Of a DNA stretch of 64,000 bases, positions 45,611 to 53,774 are shown in pieces; the first letter of the stretch is position 1; the number at the start of each line of letters is the position of its first letter. The notes beneath the pieces were generated by a model. That model was not told the origin of the DNA, ran no database searches, and saw only the letters and a list, made by a program, of their open reading frames with translations. Both the position numbers and the translations under genes were made by a program. Source of the stretch: Lachnospiraceae bacterium (GTDB lineage: Bacteria > Bacillota > Clostridia > Lachnospirales > Lachnospiraceae); NCBI GenBank assembly GCA_028692395.1, contig JAQUXP010000019.1, positions 1 through 64,000 of the forward strand. Direction: 5' to 3'.

Positions 45611-45782
45611 AGATACCTCCAAAAGTTTCCGATGCTATATTCTATGAAAGTGCAGAGGAAAGTGTGAGGGGTTGTATCTGGAAAATGATATTCCCTATAT
45701 CAGGGATATGCTTTAGGCACGCCCAGAATATGAATTTGATGGGGTACTGGCCACATAACTGTAAAATAAAATTGATTTTCTG

Positions 45783-45992
45783 TTAAGGCAAATGTGTCCA
45801 TAAATCATGGTGTAGGTAATGCTCCAGTTCATGCTGCAGAATATATTTTATATAATCTTTATGAATATGTTCTTGTGATAATATGATAGTTGGATGGAGC
45901 AATCCAAAGATGAATGGTTCACCAATATAGTTGAGGGTAGCGATTTTTATTTTTAATGGTTTATTATACTGTTCTCTAAATGATTGAAGCAT
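45783..45992 (-). pseudogene. Fragment of an M56 (BlaR1/MecR1-type) peptidase
   Basis: The 69-codon frame contains GEPFIFGLLHPTIILS and the zinc-site segment LQHELEHYLHHDLW, which match the M56 peptidase core. The membrane segments before it and everything after it are missing. It is therefore a truncated remnant in an AT-rich stretch. Confidence 0.65.
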
Positions 45993-46020
45993 AATTAATT
46001 ACAGTATGGAAATGTTATAT

Positions 46021-46410
46021 TTAATTTTTGTTAAATGCAATTGCTTCTTGTTTTTCCTGTATAATGCGTGCTACATAGTAACAATTATCTTTTTCAGCAA
46101 TTAAAATATCATATTGTTTTGAAAGAGAAGCTGTTTTTAGTGTATAGATCTTGCTTCCTATTTCAAGACAATTTGAATCCCCATTCTCACTGGAACGAAA
46201 ATATGATAGTGTTTTGCTACGCTTGACAGTGAAGAAATATTCTCCAATATCCGATTTTTCTGCTCGTTCGCCGGTAACTATATAATAGTGATCGTTGACA
46301 AATAGATAGTCATAATTTCCGTACTTCGAGTTTAAATATTTTAATATCAATGAGAATATAATGAGAAAAATAAGCCAAGAAACAAACAGTAATATTTTTC
46401 TGCTCTTCAT
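46021..46410 (-). CDS. Small membrane-anchored protein of unknown function
   Basis: The start at 46410 follows GGAGG. The 129-residue product has an N-terminal membrane segment (about 6-24) and a polar domain with YDYLFVNDHYYIVTGE. I do not recognise a family. The gene is clearly richer in A and T than the surrounding genome and sits in the decayed region, suggesting horizontal origin. Confidence 0.6.
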   Translation of the reverse strand: MKSRKILLFVSWLIFLIIFSLILKYLNSKYGNYDYLFVNDHYYIVTGERAEKSDIGEYFFTVKRSKTLSYFRSSENGDSNCLEIGSKIYTLKTASLSKQYDILIAEKDNCYYVARIIQEKQEAIAFNKN

Positions 46411-46890
46411 AATACAATCCTCCAAGCGTACTAGTGTGCGATGCAATATTATATATTTTATCACAATGCGAACAAATATATAGCTACCTTTTATTTAATT
46501 ATACACCACAGATAAATGAAAAGCCAAACCATTCGTGTTAACTTTGTGAAAATATATAATTATTATAAAAGCTGTCAAGTGAATTATAAATGTCGTTCAG
46601 GGGTGGTATTGGAATACCAGTCAAGTATTATAATTGCAACATCTGAATGTAGATGGAGCGATTTTTAAAAAATTTAAATCTAATGGATATTCTTCTGGAG
46701 CGGTAAAAGAGATGATTAGAAATAATATAGGGGTTGCAGGTGAAAAGGGGCTATAATAATAACAATCGTGTTTTGAATATTGTGGCTGGTTGTGATAAGA
46801 TAAATGTATACATCATAACAGCATATTACCCAGGCACTGATAAACATAATCATGTTTTGCATTATAAGTAGAAATACTAAGAAATAGCTG
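46411..46890 (+). other. AT-rich region with remnants, no intact gene
   Basis: No complete gene is supported. Frame 46743-46871 reads as a C-terminal peptide of about 42 residues without a start, including NRVLNIVAGC and VYIITAYYPG; the second motif resembles the end of DUF4258-like toxin-type domains. Just upstream in another frame is FKSNGYSSGAVKEMI. Together they look like a frameshifted remnant of a small toxin-like protein, at low confidence. Confidence 0.4.
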
Positions 46891-47110
46891 AAAGAATAAA
46901 GCGGAGGCGAAGAACGTGAGTATATTTGAATATGATGAAGTAAGGCACATGGAGCTGGAACGGGAAGAAAGTTATCAGGAGGGTCATATACAAGGTCAGC
47001 TGCAAGTGCTGAGTGATCTGATTGAAGAAGGCATAATTACAAAGGAGAAAGCGGCAGAGAAGATGAATCTGTCGGTGGAAGAGTTTTTGAAAAAAACGAA
47101 AGAATTGTAA
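46891..47110 (+). pseudogene. 3' fragment of an Rpn-type nuclease gene
   Basis: This stretch is nearly identical to the 3' end of the intact gene at 47745-48650 (from AAAGAATAAAGC to the stop). The reading frame encodes SIFEYDEVRHMELEREE through the C-terminal VEEFLKKTKEL, with one GQLQ unit fewer. The catalytic part is missing. The GTG at 46916 is a codon inside the full-length gene, so this is a duplicated tail, not a small gene. Confidence 0.85.
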
Positions 47111-47116
47111 GGAATA

Positions 47117-47163
47117 AAAGAACGTTGTGTATGCGGGTAAAGCAGCTACAACGTTCTTTTTTC
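47117..47163. terminator. Hairpin terminator after the Rpn fragment
   Basis: AAGAACGTTGT and ACAACGTTCTT form an 11 bp stem with a 19-20 nt loop, followed by TTTTTCTTT. The same hairpin follows the intact Rpn gene. Confidence 0.8.
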
Positions 47164-47164
47164 T

Positions 47165-47370
47165 TTAGTTCAGGCAGTGTTCCATCAAGGCAGAAGCCCC
47201 ATGTTCCTGAATCAGCTGCATATCCTGCATTACAGTGGCTGCAAATCCTGGAATCAGGGAGAGATCTTCGCCCCAGAGTGTCTGGCTGGAGCAGACCTTC
47301 TGCACATAGTCGGCAAGGCTGTCCCTGCGGCAGCAGCAAATTCTTCCAGTTCTTCTCCTGGCAGAGAGAG
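47165..47370 (-). pseudogene. 3' fragment of a tagaturonate-reductase-like gene
   Basis: On the minus strand one frame reads DSLADYVQKVCSSQTLWGED and continues to ALMEHCLN and a stop, which fits the C-terminus of UxaB-type mannitol dehydrogenase family proteins. The preceding PGEELEEF lies in another frame. A second, longer copy lies at 48705-49077. Only the end of the gene is present and it is frameshifted. Confidence 0.6.
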
Positions 47371-47530
47371 GGTAGGCATAGATGGAAGCTTCCCCACCCA
47401 TGAATCCGATCTGGGCTTCACCAGAGATCAGTGCAGACAGTCAGGACCAGGCATGCAATACTAAAACGCTTCTTTTTCATACTATTCTCCATAGATTTCG
47501 ATGCTATATTCTATGAAAGTGCCGGGAAAG
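47371..47530 (-). pseudogene. Chimeric remnant: signal-peptide start joined to a solute-binding-protein fragment
   Basis: Positions 47371-47434 are identical to 45331-45394 inside the intact binding-protein gene. They are joined to a different minus-strand gene start (ATG at 47480, MKKKRFSIACLVLTV), and the frame stops after about 20 codons. The upstream sequence GATGCTATATTCTATGAAAG is shared with the intact gene's leader. Nothing functional is likely to be encoded; 47531-47744 holds no gene that I can support apart from the ribosome binding site of the next gene. Confidence 0.75.
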
Positions 47531-47744
47531 TGTTAGGGGTTGTTGCGTAATAAAACGATCCATGCTACAATAAGTACAAGCATTATATTTCTATTATTCT
47601 AAACGTGAGAACGTTCCATATTTTCAGCCAGTCGGCGGTTCTTAGAAATTTTCGATGCTTATTTTCCATTAAATTTGCAGCGAGGATTTCAACGTGAAGA
47701 AGAGTAGATTTCCTCCTGCGTTTCACACAAAGGAGGTACCATAT

Positions 47745-48650
47745 ATGTACAATCAGCAACACATGCAGACGCAACTGCAGTTTGGTGAGGTGAATCATCA
47801 GGCAGGACGTGAATTTAAGGCAAGACTGTTTCATATGATTTTTGAGGACAGGAAAGAGCTGCTTTCTTTGTATAATGCCATGAACAACACGCATTATACA
47901 GATCCCGGGCTTCTTCAGATTAACACATTAGAGAATGCAATCTATATGGGGATGGAGAACGATTTATCTTTTTTGATTAACTCGCAGATGTTTGTCTATG
48001 AGCATCAGTCAACTTACAATAAGAATATTCCGTTAAGGGAATTTTTGTATGCGGCGACACTGTATGCCGGACTGACTGCGCAGGCCAATATCTATGGAAC
48101 AAAGTTAATTAAGATTCCGACTCCGCAGTTTGTTACATTTTACAATGGAAGTACCAAAAGACCCGAGCGCGAAATTATGCGGCTGTCCGATGCATTTACA
48201 GTTCCATCGGAAGATATTTCCCTGGAGTTAAAGGTTTTGGCGCTGAATATCAATCCAGGATATAATACAAAGCTGCTGTCGGACTGCAAAACCCTGGGCG
48301 ATTATATGAAATATACGGAAAAGGTTCGCAGCTATGTAAAAGTTATGTCTTTAAGTGATGCGGTAGAGTTTGCGATCAATGAATGTATTCGAAATAACAT
48401 TCTGGCTGATTTTCTGAGAAAGAATAAAGCGGAGGCGAAGAACGTGAGTATATTTGAATATGATGAAGTAAGGCACATGGAACTGGAACGGGAAGAAAGT
48501 TATCAGGAGGGTCATATACAAGGTCAGTTACAGGGTCAGCTGCAAGTGCTGAGAGATCTGATTGAAGAAGGCATAATTACAAAGGAGAAAGCGGCAGAGA
48601 AGATGAATCTGTCGGTGGAAGAGTTTATGGAAAAAACGAAAGAATTGTAA
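47745..48650 (+). CDS. Rpn-family recombination-promoting nuclease / PD-(D/E)XK transposase-like protein
   Basis: The start at 47745 follows AAAGGAGG. The 301-residue protein has the PD-(D/E)XK core of the Rpn family: an acidic residue in MENDLSFLINSQ and the YEHQS step about 15 residues later, then FYNGSTKRPE. The C-terminal tail holds a tandem GQLQ repeat (GHIQGQLQGQLQV) and a short helical end (KAAEKMNLSVEEF). Rpn proteins are DNA nucleases that promote RecA-independent recombination. Its tail and terminator region are duplicated upstream at 46891, in line with local rearrangement. Confidence 0.85.
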   Translation: MYNQQHMQTQLQFGEVNHQAGREFKARLFHMIFEDRKELLSLYNAMNNTHYTDPGLLQINTLENAIYMGMENDLSFLINSQMFVYEHQSTYNKNIPLREFLYAATLYAGLTAQANIYGTKLIKIPTPQFVTFYNGSTKRPEREIMRLSDAFTVPSEDISLELKVLALNINPGYNTKLLSDCKTLGDYMKYTEKVRSYVKVMSLSDAVEFAINECIRNNILADFLRKNKAEAKNVSIFEYDEVRHMELEREESYQEGHIQGQLQGQLQVLRDLIEEGIITKEKAAEKMNLSVEEFMEKTKEL

Positions 48651-48916
48651 GTGATAAAAGAACGTTGTGTATGCGGGTAAAGCAGCTACAACGTTCTTTT
48701 TTCTTTAGTTCAGGCAGTGTTCCATCAAGGCAGAAGCCCCATGTTCCTGAATCAGCTGCATATCCTGCATTACAGTGGCTGCAAAGCCTGGAATCAGGGA
48801 GAGATCTTCGCCCCAGAGCGTCTGGCTGGAGCAGACCTTCTGCACATAGTCGGCAAGGCTGTCCCCGCGGCTGCAGCAAATTCTTCCAGTTCTTCTCCTG
48901 GCAGAGAGAGGGTAGG
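48419..48916 (+). repeat. Segmental duplication, second copy
   Basis: This stretch (end of the Rpn gene, terminator, 3' end of the tagaturonate-reductase-like gene) repeats 46891-47376 with few differences and a 12 bp insertion in the GQLQ repeat. Both copies end at GCAGAGAGAGGGTAGG, where different sequences are joined. Confidence 0.9.
48656..48703. terminator. Hairpin terminator after the Rpn gene
   Basis: Same 11 bp stem (AAGAACGTTGT with ACAACGTTCTT) and T-run as at 47117-47163, 5 bp after the Rpn stop codon. It also lies at the end of the convergent pseudogene. Confidence 0.85.
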
Positions 48917-49077
48917 GATAATCTCATCGTAGATTGTTTTGTTCATGAACTGGGTAATCACAGGATTATTCATGCAGTTGCGGACAATCTGCTGTCCGGA
49001 CAGAAAAGCACCCAGAACAAAGGAGGTGTGTGCACCGTTCAGGATACGGACCTTTCGCTGCTTGTAAGACTTATGCT
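48705..49077 (-). pseudogene. Tagaturonate-reductase-like (UxaB) remnant with internal deletion
   Basis: The minus strand encodes KHKSYKQRKVRILNGAHTSF, then MNKTIYDEIIPTLSLPGEEL, which fit the C-terminal domain of UxaB/tagaturonate reductases of galacturonate breakdown. After EEFAAA the frame breaks; the neighbouring frame continues with DSLADYVQKVCSSQTLWGED to the natural stop. A stretch between these blocks and the whole N-terminal half are missing. The remnant is fused at its 5' side to a binding-protein fragment. Confidence 0.65.
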
Positions 49078-49375
49078 TCCTTTCGTGCCACCAGGAAGTT
49101 ACCGGCCCGCTGGGTGAGCTGGGCAAAGTTCATTACCACATCCTTGCTCCCTTCCAGGTTAATTCCCTCGTCTTTAAAATAGCCATTTTCGATGGCAACG
49201 TACTGTGGAGCATAAAAGATGGAATGCGCTACTTCATTCAGGGTGATTTTTGTAGAATCTTCTTTTGCACAGCCCCCAAGGGTGGCAGCGGCCAGCACAA
49301 CACAGAGCAGACCCATTCATTTCTTTTTTATAGATGACTCCAAAAGTTTCCGATACTATATTCTATGAAAGAAGA
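49078..49375 (-). pseudogene. 5' remnant of the solute-binding lipoprotein gene, start codon lost
   Basis: The sequence matches the 5' end of the intact gene at 44618-45610 with an internal deletion of about 100 bp (the join lies near 49157). The ATG that starts the intact gene reads ATA here (minus strand, near 49330). The leader GATACTATATTCTATGAAAG is also kept. The remaining 49376-49429 holds no gene. Confidence 0.85.
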
Positions 49376-49429
49376 GAAATATGTGTGTGAAAAAGAAAAG
49401 AGATATTCCTGCTCTTTTTCTGAAATCTG

Positions 49430-49458
49430 TTGACAAAGAATGAATAGTATGATATTAA
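49430..49458 (+). promoter_or_regulatory. Promoter of the hydrogenase-rubrerythrin gene
   Basis: A perfect TTGACA, 17 bp spacer and TATTAA lie about 40 bp before the start codon. Confidence 0.7.
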
Positions 49459-49459
49459 T

Positions 49460-49478
49460 AATAGTAACAATTACTATT
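49460..49478 (+). promoter_or_regulatory. 19 bp palindromic operator candidate
   Basis: AATAGTAA, CAA, TTACTATT is a perfect inverted repeat placed where transcription would start, directly after the -10 box. Size and symmetry fit a dimeric repressor such as a Fur/PerR- or MarR-type protein. The peroxide-reducing product makes a PerR-like control attractive, but this is inference. Confidence 0.6.
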
Positions 49479-49499
49479 TAAAGAATAAAAGGAGGAGCT

Positions 49500-51545
49500 A
49501 TGAGTAAACATTTGTCAATGGATATACGGGTACCGATTGAGCCGGACAATCCTGCTATTATGCGGGACGAGGCTTTGTGTATCAAGTGCGGGCAGTGTAA
49601 GGCTGTCTGTCAGAAGGACATTCGAGTGCATGGAACCTATGATCTGGCTGATACCGGGGATACGGCTGTCTGTATTCACTGCGGACAGTGTGCCAATGTC
49701 TGTCCGGTCAGCAGTATTACTGAAAAGTATGAGTATCCCCAGGTTGAGGCTGCGATCCGTGATCCTGAGAAGATTGTGATCTTCAGCACATCGCCATCGG
49801 TGCGGATTGCCCTTGGCGAGGAATTCGGCATGCCGGACGGAAGCTTTGTGGAAGGCCAGATGGTTTCTCTTCTTCGCAGTCTGGGAGCCGATTATGTACT
49901 GGATACGAATTTTTCCGCAGATCTTACCATCGTGGAGGAAGCCAGTGAGCTGATCGAGCGCATCACCAGAGGAACAAAGCCCCTTCCGCAATTTACAAGC
50001 TGCTGTCCTGCCTGGGTAAAATATGCGGAAATGTACCATCCAGACATGCTTGCTCATATTTCCACTGCCAAGAGTCCGATTGGGATGCAGGGACCAACCA
50101 TCAAAACCTACTTTGCCAGGAAGATGAAGCTGGATCCAAAACAGATTGTAAATGTAGCTGTGACGCCCTGCACCGCCAAGAAGTATGAGATTCGCCGGGA
50201 AGAGATGCATGCCGCAGGAACCTGGCTGAAGGACGAGCAGTTACGGGATATGGACTATGTTATTACCACCAGAGAGCTTGCAAAATGGGCCAGAGAAAAG
50301 GAGATTGATTTCTCCGGGCTTTTGAATGGCAGCTTTGATTCCCTGATGGGGCAGGCATCCGGCGCAGGTGTGATCTTTGGCAATACTGGTGGAGTTATGG
50401 AGGCAGCACTTCGAACTGCTTATGAATACATTACCGGGGAGGCCGCTCCTGCAGTGCTGTATGAACTGGAGCCGGTGCGTGGAATGGAAGGCATCCGGGA
50501 AGCCAGCGTTACGATTGAAGATCTGGAGGTCAATGTAGCGGTGGTGTATGGAACAGCAAATGCATCCGAGATGATCAGGCGAATAAAAAACGGCGAAAAG
50601 CAGTATCATTTTATCGAGGTTATGACCTGTCCGGGCGGATGTATCGGTGGCGGAGGGCAGCCAAAAGGAACCCTTGAAAAAGGAGATGCTCTTCGCAAGG
50701 CAAGGATTGCGGGACTTTACAGCCGGGATAAAGGCATGAAGCTGCGCACAAGCCATGAAAATGAAGAAATCAAACAGCTCTATCAGGAATTCTATGGAAA
50801 GCCCTTGTCCGAGCTGGCAGAAAAAATGTTACATACAACTTACGAAGATAAAAGCCAATTATTAGGAGGAAAAAAGATGAGTACAGTAAAGTATCGTTGC
50901 AGCGTGTGTGGATATATTCATGAGGGAGAACTGCCGGAGGGATTTACCTGCCCGATCTGTCATCAGCCCGCATCTGTTTTTGAAAAGCTGGAGGAGACAG
51001 CAGCAGGAGAAAACCCATATGCAGGAACACAGACCGAGAAAAACCTTCAGGAAGCATTCTCCGGAGAGAGCCAGGCTAGAAATAAATACACATTTTTTGC
51101 AAATATTGCAAGAAGTGAAGGGTATGATCAGCTTTCTGAAATCTTTTTGAAAACAGCAAGAAATGAGCAGGAGCATGCAAGACTGTGGTATCAGGAGCTG
51201 GGCAATCTGGGAGCAACGCCAGAGAATCTGCTTCATGCCGCAGAAGGTGAGAATTATGAATGGACCGATATGTATGACCGGTTTGCCAAGGATGCGGAAA
51301 AAGAAGGCTTCCATGATCTGGCAGAGAAGTTCCGCAAGGTAGCTGCCATTGAGAAAACTCATGAGGAGCGCTATCGCCTGCTGTTAGAGAATGTAGAAAA
51401 GATGGAGGTCTTTGAGAAGAAGGACGCCACCATCTGGGAGTGCCGGGTATGTGGTTATATCGGCATTGGACGAAAAGCTCCTGAAGTTTGCCCGGTTTGT
51501 GGGATGAGCCAGTCCTTCTTTGAAGTGAGAAAAGAAAATTACTAA
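49500..51545 (+). CDS. [FeFe]-hydrogenase fused to rubredoxin-rubrerythrin-rubredoxin
   Basis: The 681-residue protein starts with two [4Fe-4S] motifs ([11 protein letters not shown] and [11 protein letters not shown]). The H-cluster domain follows with its three signatures ([32 protein letters not shown]). From residue 460 comes a rubredoxin-like domain ([17 protein letters not shown]), a ferritin-like rubrerythrin diiron domain (about 500-640) and a second rubredoxin ([15 protein letters not shown]). The likely reaction is oxidation of hydrogen, or evolution from ferredoxin, coupled to reduction of hydrogen peroxide in the cytosol. The joint runs through AGGAGG and ATG at 50864-50879, so the rubrerythrin part may also be made alone. 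An AAAGGAGG site precedes the start. Confidence 0.93.
   Translation: MSKHLSMDIRVPIEPDNPAIMRDEALCIKCGQCKAVCQKDIRVHGTYDLADTGDTAVCIHCGQCANVCPVSSITEKYEYPQVEAAIRDPEKIVIFSTSPSVRIALGEEFGMPDGSFVEGQMVSLLRSLGADYVLDTNFSADLTIVEEASELIERITRGTKPLPQFTSCCPAWVKYAEMYHPDMLAHISTAKSPIGMQGPTIKTYFARKMKLDPKQIVNVAVTPCTAKKYEIRREEMHAAGTWLKDEQLRDMDYVITTRELAKWAREKEIDFSGLLNGSFDSLMGQASGAGVIFGNTGGVMEAALRTAYEYITGEAAPAVLYELEPVRGMEGIREASVTIEDLEVNVAVVYGTANASEMIRRIKNGEKQYHFIEVMTCPGGCIGGGGQPKGTLEKGDALRKARIAGLYSRDKGMKLRTSHENEEIKQLYQEFYGKPLSELAEKMLHTTYEDKSQLLGGKKMSTVKYRCSVCGYIHEGELPEGFTCPICHQPASVFEKLEETAAGENPYAGTQTEKNLQEAFSGESQARNKYTFFANIARSEGYDQLSEIFLKTARNEQEHARLWYQELGNLGATPENLLHAAEGENYEWTDMYDRFAKDAEKEGFHDLAEKFRKVAAIEKTHEERYRLLLENVEKMEVFEKKDATIWECRVCGYIGIGRKAPEVCPVCGMSQSFFEVRKENY
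50864..50879 (+). promoter_or_regulatory. Internal ribosome binding site and start codon inside the fusion gene
   Basis: AGGAGG (50864-50869), 7 bp and ATG (50877) lie in frame exactly at the border between hydrogenase and rubredoxin domains, encoding [10 protein letters not shown]. The layout is that of a normal start of a free rubrerythrin gene (222 residues, 50877-51545). Confidence 0.75.
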
Positions 51546-51621
51546 AAGAGAACTGCGAAAAGCTGCAGACATAAGTGACCTCCCACAGCGTAATTTTTGA
51601 AAACAATGAATGCTGCAGGAG

Positions 51622-51650
51622 TTGAATCTGCTGCAAAAACGTAGTACAAT
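51622..51650 (+). promoter_or_regulatory. Promoter of proC
   Basis: TTGAAT, 17 bp and TACAAT, 67 bp before the start codon. Confidence 0.65.
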
Positions 51651-51664
51651 AATCCGTAAGCATC

Positions 51665-51690
51665 AAGGGGCAAAATACTTTTTGCCCCTT
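51665..51690 (+). promoter_or_regulatory. Perfect leader hairpin before proC
   Basis: AAGGGGCAAAA and TTTTGCCCCTT form an 11 bp perfect stem with a TACT loop. It lies between the proC promoter and its ribosome binding site, so it would be at the 5' end of the proC transcript. It could also end the upstream fusion-gene transcript, though no T-run follows. Confidence 0.6.
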
Positions 51691-51716
51691 ACAACATTTG
51701 TAGAGGAGGACTACCA

Positions 51717-52511
51717 ATGAAAGTAGGATTTATCGGCTGTGGTAATATGGCAACTGCCATGATTGGCGGCATGATCAAGAAGGGGATTGTTGCAAGGGAG
51801 GATCTGATTGCATCGGCAAATTCTGAGAGGACCAAAACAAGAATCAAAGAGGAGCTTAAGATCCATGCGGCGGTAAATAATGCGCAGGTGGCAAAGGAAG
51901 CGGATGTTATTATCCTGGCAGTAAAACCTATCTATATGGAAGAGGTAATCCAGGAAATCACAGACAGTGTGACGCAGGAAAAGCTGGTGGTAACGCTTGC
52001 CCCGGGCAAGACACTGGAATGGCTTGACTTTACATTTGGAAAGCCGGTAAAACTGGTTCGAACCATGCCGAATACTCCGGCGTTGGTAGGAGAAGGTATG
52101 ACCGCCCTTTGCCCAAATGAGCTGGTGTCGAAGGACGAGCTGGACACGGTTCTTACCATATTCCAGAGCTTTGGAAAGACAGAAGTAGTTACCGAATCTA
52201 TGATTGATGTTGTTGTGGGCGTCAGCGGAAGCTCACCAGCCTATGTATTTATGTTCATCGAGGCTATGGCGGATGCGGCAGTCGCTGATGGTATGCCTCG
52301 CACAAAGGCATACGAATTCGCAGCCCAGTCCGTACTTGGAAGTGCCAAGATGGTCTTAGAGACAGGAAAGCATCCAGGAGAACTGAAAGACATGGTATGC
52401 TCCCCGGGCGGAACCACCATCGAAGCAGTGCGAGTGCTGGAGGAAAAAGGCCTCCGAAGTGCGGTGATCGAAGCCCAGAAAGCATGTGTGAGAAAGACAA
52501 AAGGTCTTTAG
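51717..52511 (+). CDS. proC: Pyrroline-5-carboxylate reductase
   Basis: ProC makes proline from pyrroline-5-carboxylate with NAD(P)H. The 264-residue protein has the Rossmann start GFIGCGNMATAMIGG, VRTMPNTPALVGEGM, and the C-terminal signature GSSPAYVFMFIEA with VCSPGGTTIEAV. A GAGGAGG site precedes the start. The CYTH gene converges on its end with 13 bp between the stops. Confidence 0.95.
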   Translation: MKVGFIGCGNMATAMIGGMIKKGIVAREDLIASANSERTKTRIKEELKIHAAVNNAQVAKEADVIILAVKPIYMEEVIQEITDSVTQEKLVVTLAPGKTLEWLDFTFGKPVKLVRTMPNTPALVGEGMTALCPNELVSKDELDTVLTIFQSFGKTEVVTESMIDVVVGVSGSSPAYVFMFIEAMADAAVADGMPRTKAYEFAAQSVLGSAKMVLETGKHPGELKDMVCSPGGTTIEAVRVLEEKGLRSAVIEAQKACVRKTKGL

Positions 52512-52524
52512 AATAGAAGTCAGG

Positions 52525-52968
52525 TTATCTCTGACTAAGGGTGCTGTTGTGATATTTGGAAGAATTGGTAACGTCTTCGCCAAACCAGTCGGGGGGAGTA
52601 AAGCGATTAGCAGTCTCCACATCAGGAAACTCCACTTCTGCCAGCCAGAGATGCTCATAGGGGGCATCGAAGATGTCCAGCTCGATCATCAGACCGTGAA
52701 CCAGAGGGATTTTGTATCGAGTTTTGGAGATCAGGATGCCGTCTGCCTTGGGCCTTAAGTGCTCATAGGATTCTTTTGTCAGGGGAAGGTTGTACTCCTC
52801 ACGTACCATCAGTCCTTTGGACTTATAGGTCAGATAATAGTCATCATCCTGCCTACGGATCCGGACCACAGGTTCCGTGCTCAGATATCCCTGCTCAATC
52901 TTGTGATAATCATACTGCTCCAGATTCTCCGGGAGCTTCGGAATCAGATATTTTCGCTCTATTTCCAT
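52525..52968 (-). CDS. CYTH-domain protein (triphosphate tunnel family)
   Basis: The start at 52968 (ATG) follows AGGAAAGG; a GTG at 52977 lies on the site itself. The 147-residue protein begins with the diagnostic ExExK motif (MEIERKYL), and contains RIRRQDDDYYLTYK and WLAEVEFP. Bacterial members hydrolyse inorganic triphosphate or similar compounds; some are adenylate cyclases (CyaB). Triphosphatase is the more likely activity. Confidence 0.85.
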   Translation of the reverse strand: MEIERKYLIPKLPENLEQYDYHKIEQGYLSTEPVVRIRRQDDDYYLTYKSKGLMVREEYNLPLTKESYEHLRPKADGILISKTRYKIPLVHGLMIELDIFDAPYEHLWLAEVEFPDVETANRFTPPDWFGEDVTNSSKYHNSTLSQR

Positions 52969-53062
52969 GCCATTCACCTTTCCTGTAAATTATTTATTCT
53001 GAATAGTTATAAGTATTATACCATGAAAACAAAATAAAAAAAGAAAAAGAGGAGAACCCATT

Positions 53063-53611
53063 ATGGAAAAAGTATATGTATTTCTGGCAGACGGCTGTGA
53101 GGAGATTGAGGCATTGACACCGGTGGATCTGCTGCGCAGGGCAGAGATTCCAGTGGTGACAGTCTCTATTATGGGAAGAAAAGAAATCACAGGTGCACAT
53201 GGTATTCAGATTCAGGCAGATGCCCTGTTTGAGGAAGAAAGCTTTGGGGACGGGACTGTCTTTGTGTGCCCGGGCGGGATGCCGGGAACAGCACATCTTT
53301 CGGCATGTGAACCTCTGATGGCACTTCTGGAGAAGAAGCAGAGGGAAGGCTGCAGACTGGCAGCGATCTGTGCGGCACCGGCACTGGTATTAGGACAGCA
53401 TGGATTTTTAAAGGACAAGAAAGCAATCTGCTATCCAGGCATGGAAGCTCAGCTAAATTGCGGGGAAGTGGTGAGGAAGCCGGTAGTCACGGATGGACAG
53501 ATCACCACAAGCCGAGGAGTGGGAACCGCCATCGAATTCGCACTGGAACTGATTCGCCTGATCCAGGGCGCTGACAGTGCAGAAAACATAGCAGATCAAA
53601 TCGTCTATTAA
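53063..53611 (+). CDS. DJ-1/PfpI family protein
   Basis: The 182-residue protein has the DJ-1 fold: the N-terminal LADGCEEIEALTPVDLLRR, VCPGGMPG and the nucleophile elbow AAICAAPALV with the conserved cysteine. Family members act as deglycases, chaperones or redox sensors; the activity here is not determined. A GAGGAG site precedes the start. Confidence 0.88.
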   Translation: MEKVYVFLADGCEEIEALTPVDLLRRAEIPVVTVSIMGRKEITGAHGIQIQADALFEEESFGDGTVFVCPGGMPGTAHLSACEPLMALLEKKQREGCRLAAICAAPALVLGQHGFLKDKKAICYPGMEAQLNCGEVVRKPVVTDGQITTSRGVGTAIEFALELIRLIQGADSAENIADQIVY

Positions 53612-53664
53612 TATAGAGGGAACAAACAGGAAACAGAAAAATTTGTCTGGACGAAAGAAAAAGC

Positions 53665-53693
53665 TGGATAAATCGAAATGTTTGTGCTATACT
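53665..53693 (+). promoter_or_regulatory. Promoter of tig
   Basis: TGGATA, 17 bp and an extended -10 box TGCTATACT, 81 bp before the start codon. Confidence 0.6.
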
Positions 53694-53774
53694 GCAATAA
53701 TGACTGTAAGTATAGACTGACTGAAAGGTCCGAAAGGATTATTTTCATAGATATCAAGGAGGAAAAACACAAAA

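Noticed and set aside
46916-47110. Separate 64-codon gene
   Set aside because: It is the duplicated tail of the Rpn gene; the supposed start is an internal GTG codon of the intact copy.
47037-47339. Minus-strand 100-codon frame (and its twin at 48625-48927)
   Set aside because: A shifted reading frame of the tagaturonate-reductase-like remnant running into the Rpn gene; no family resemblance.
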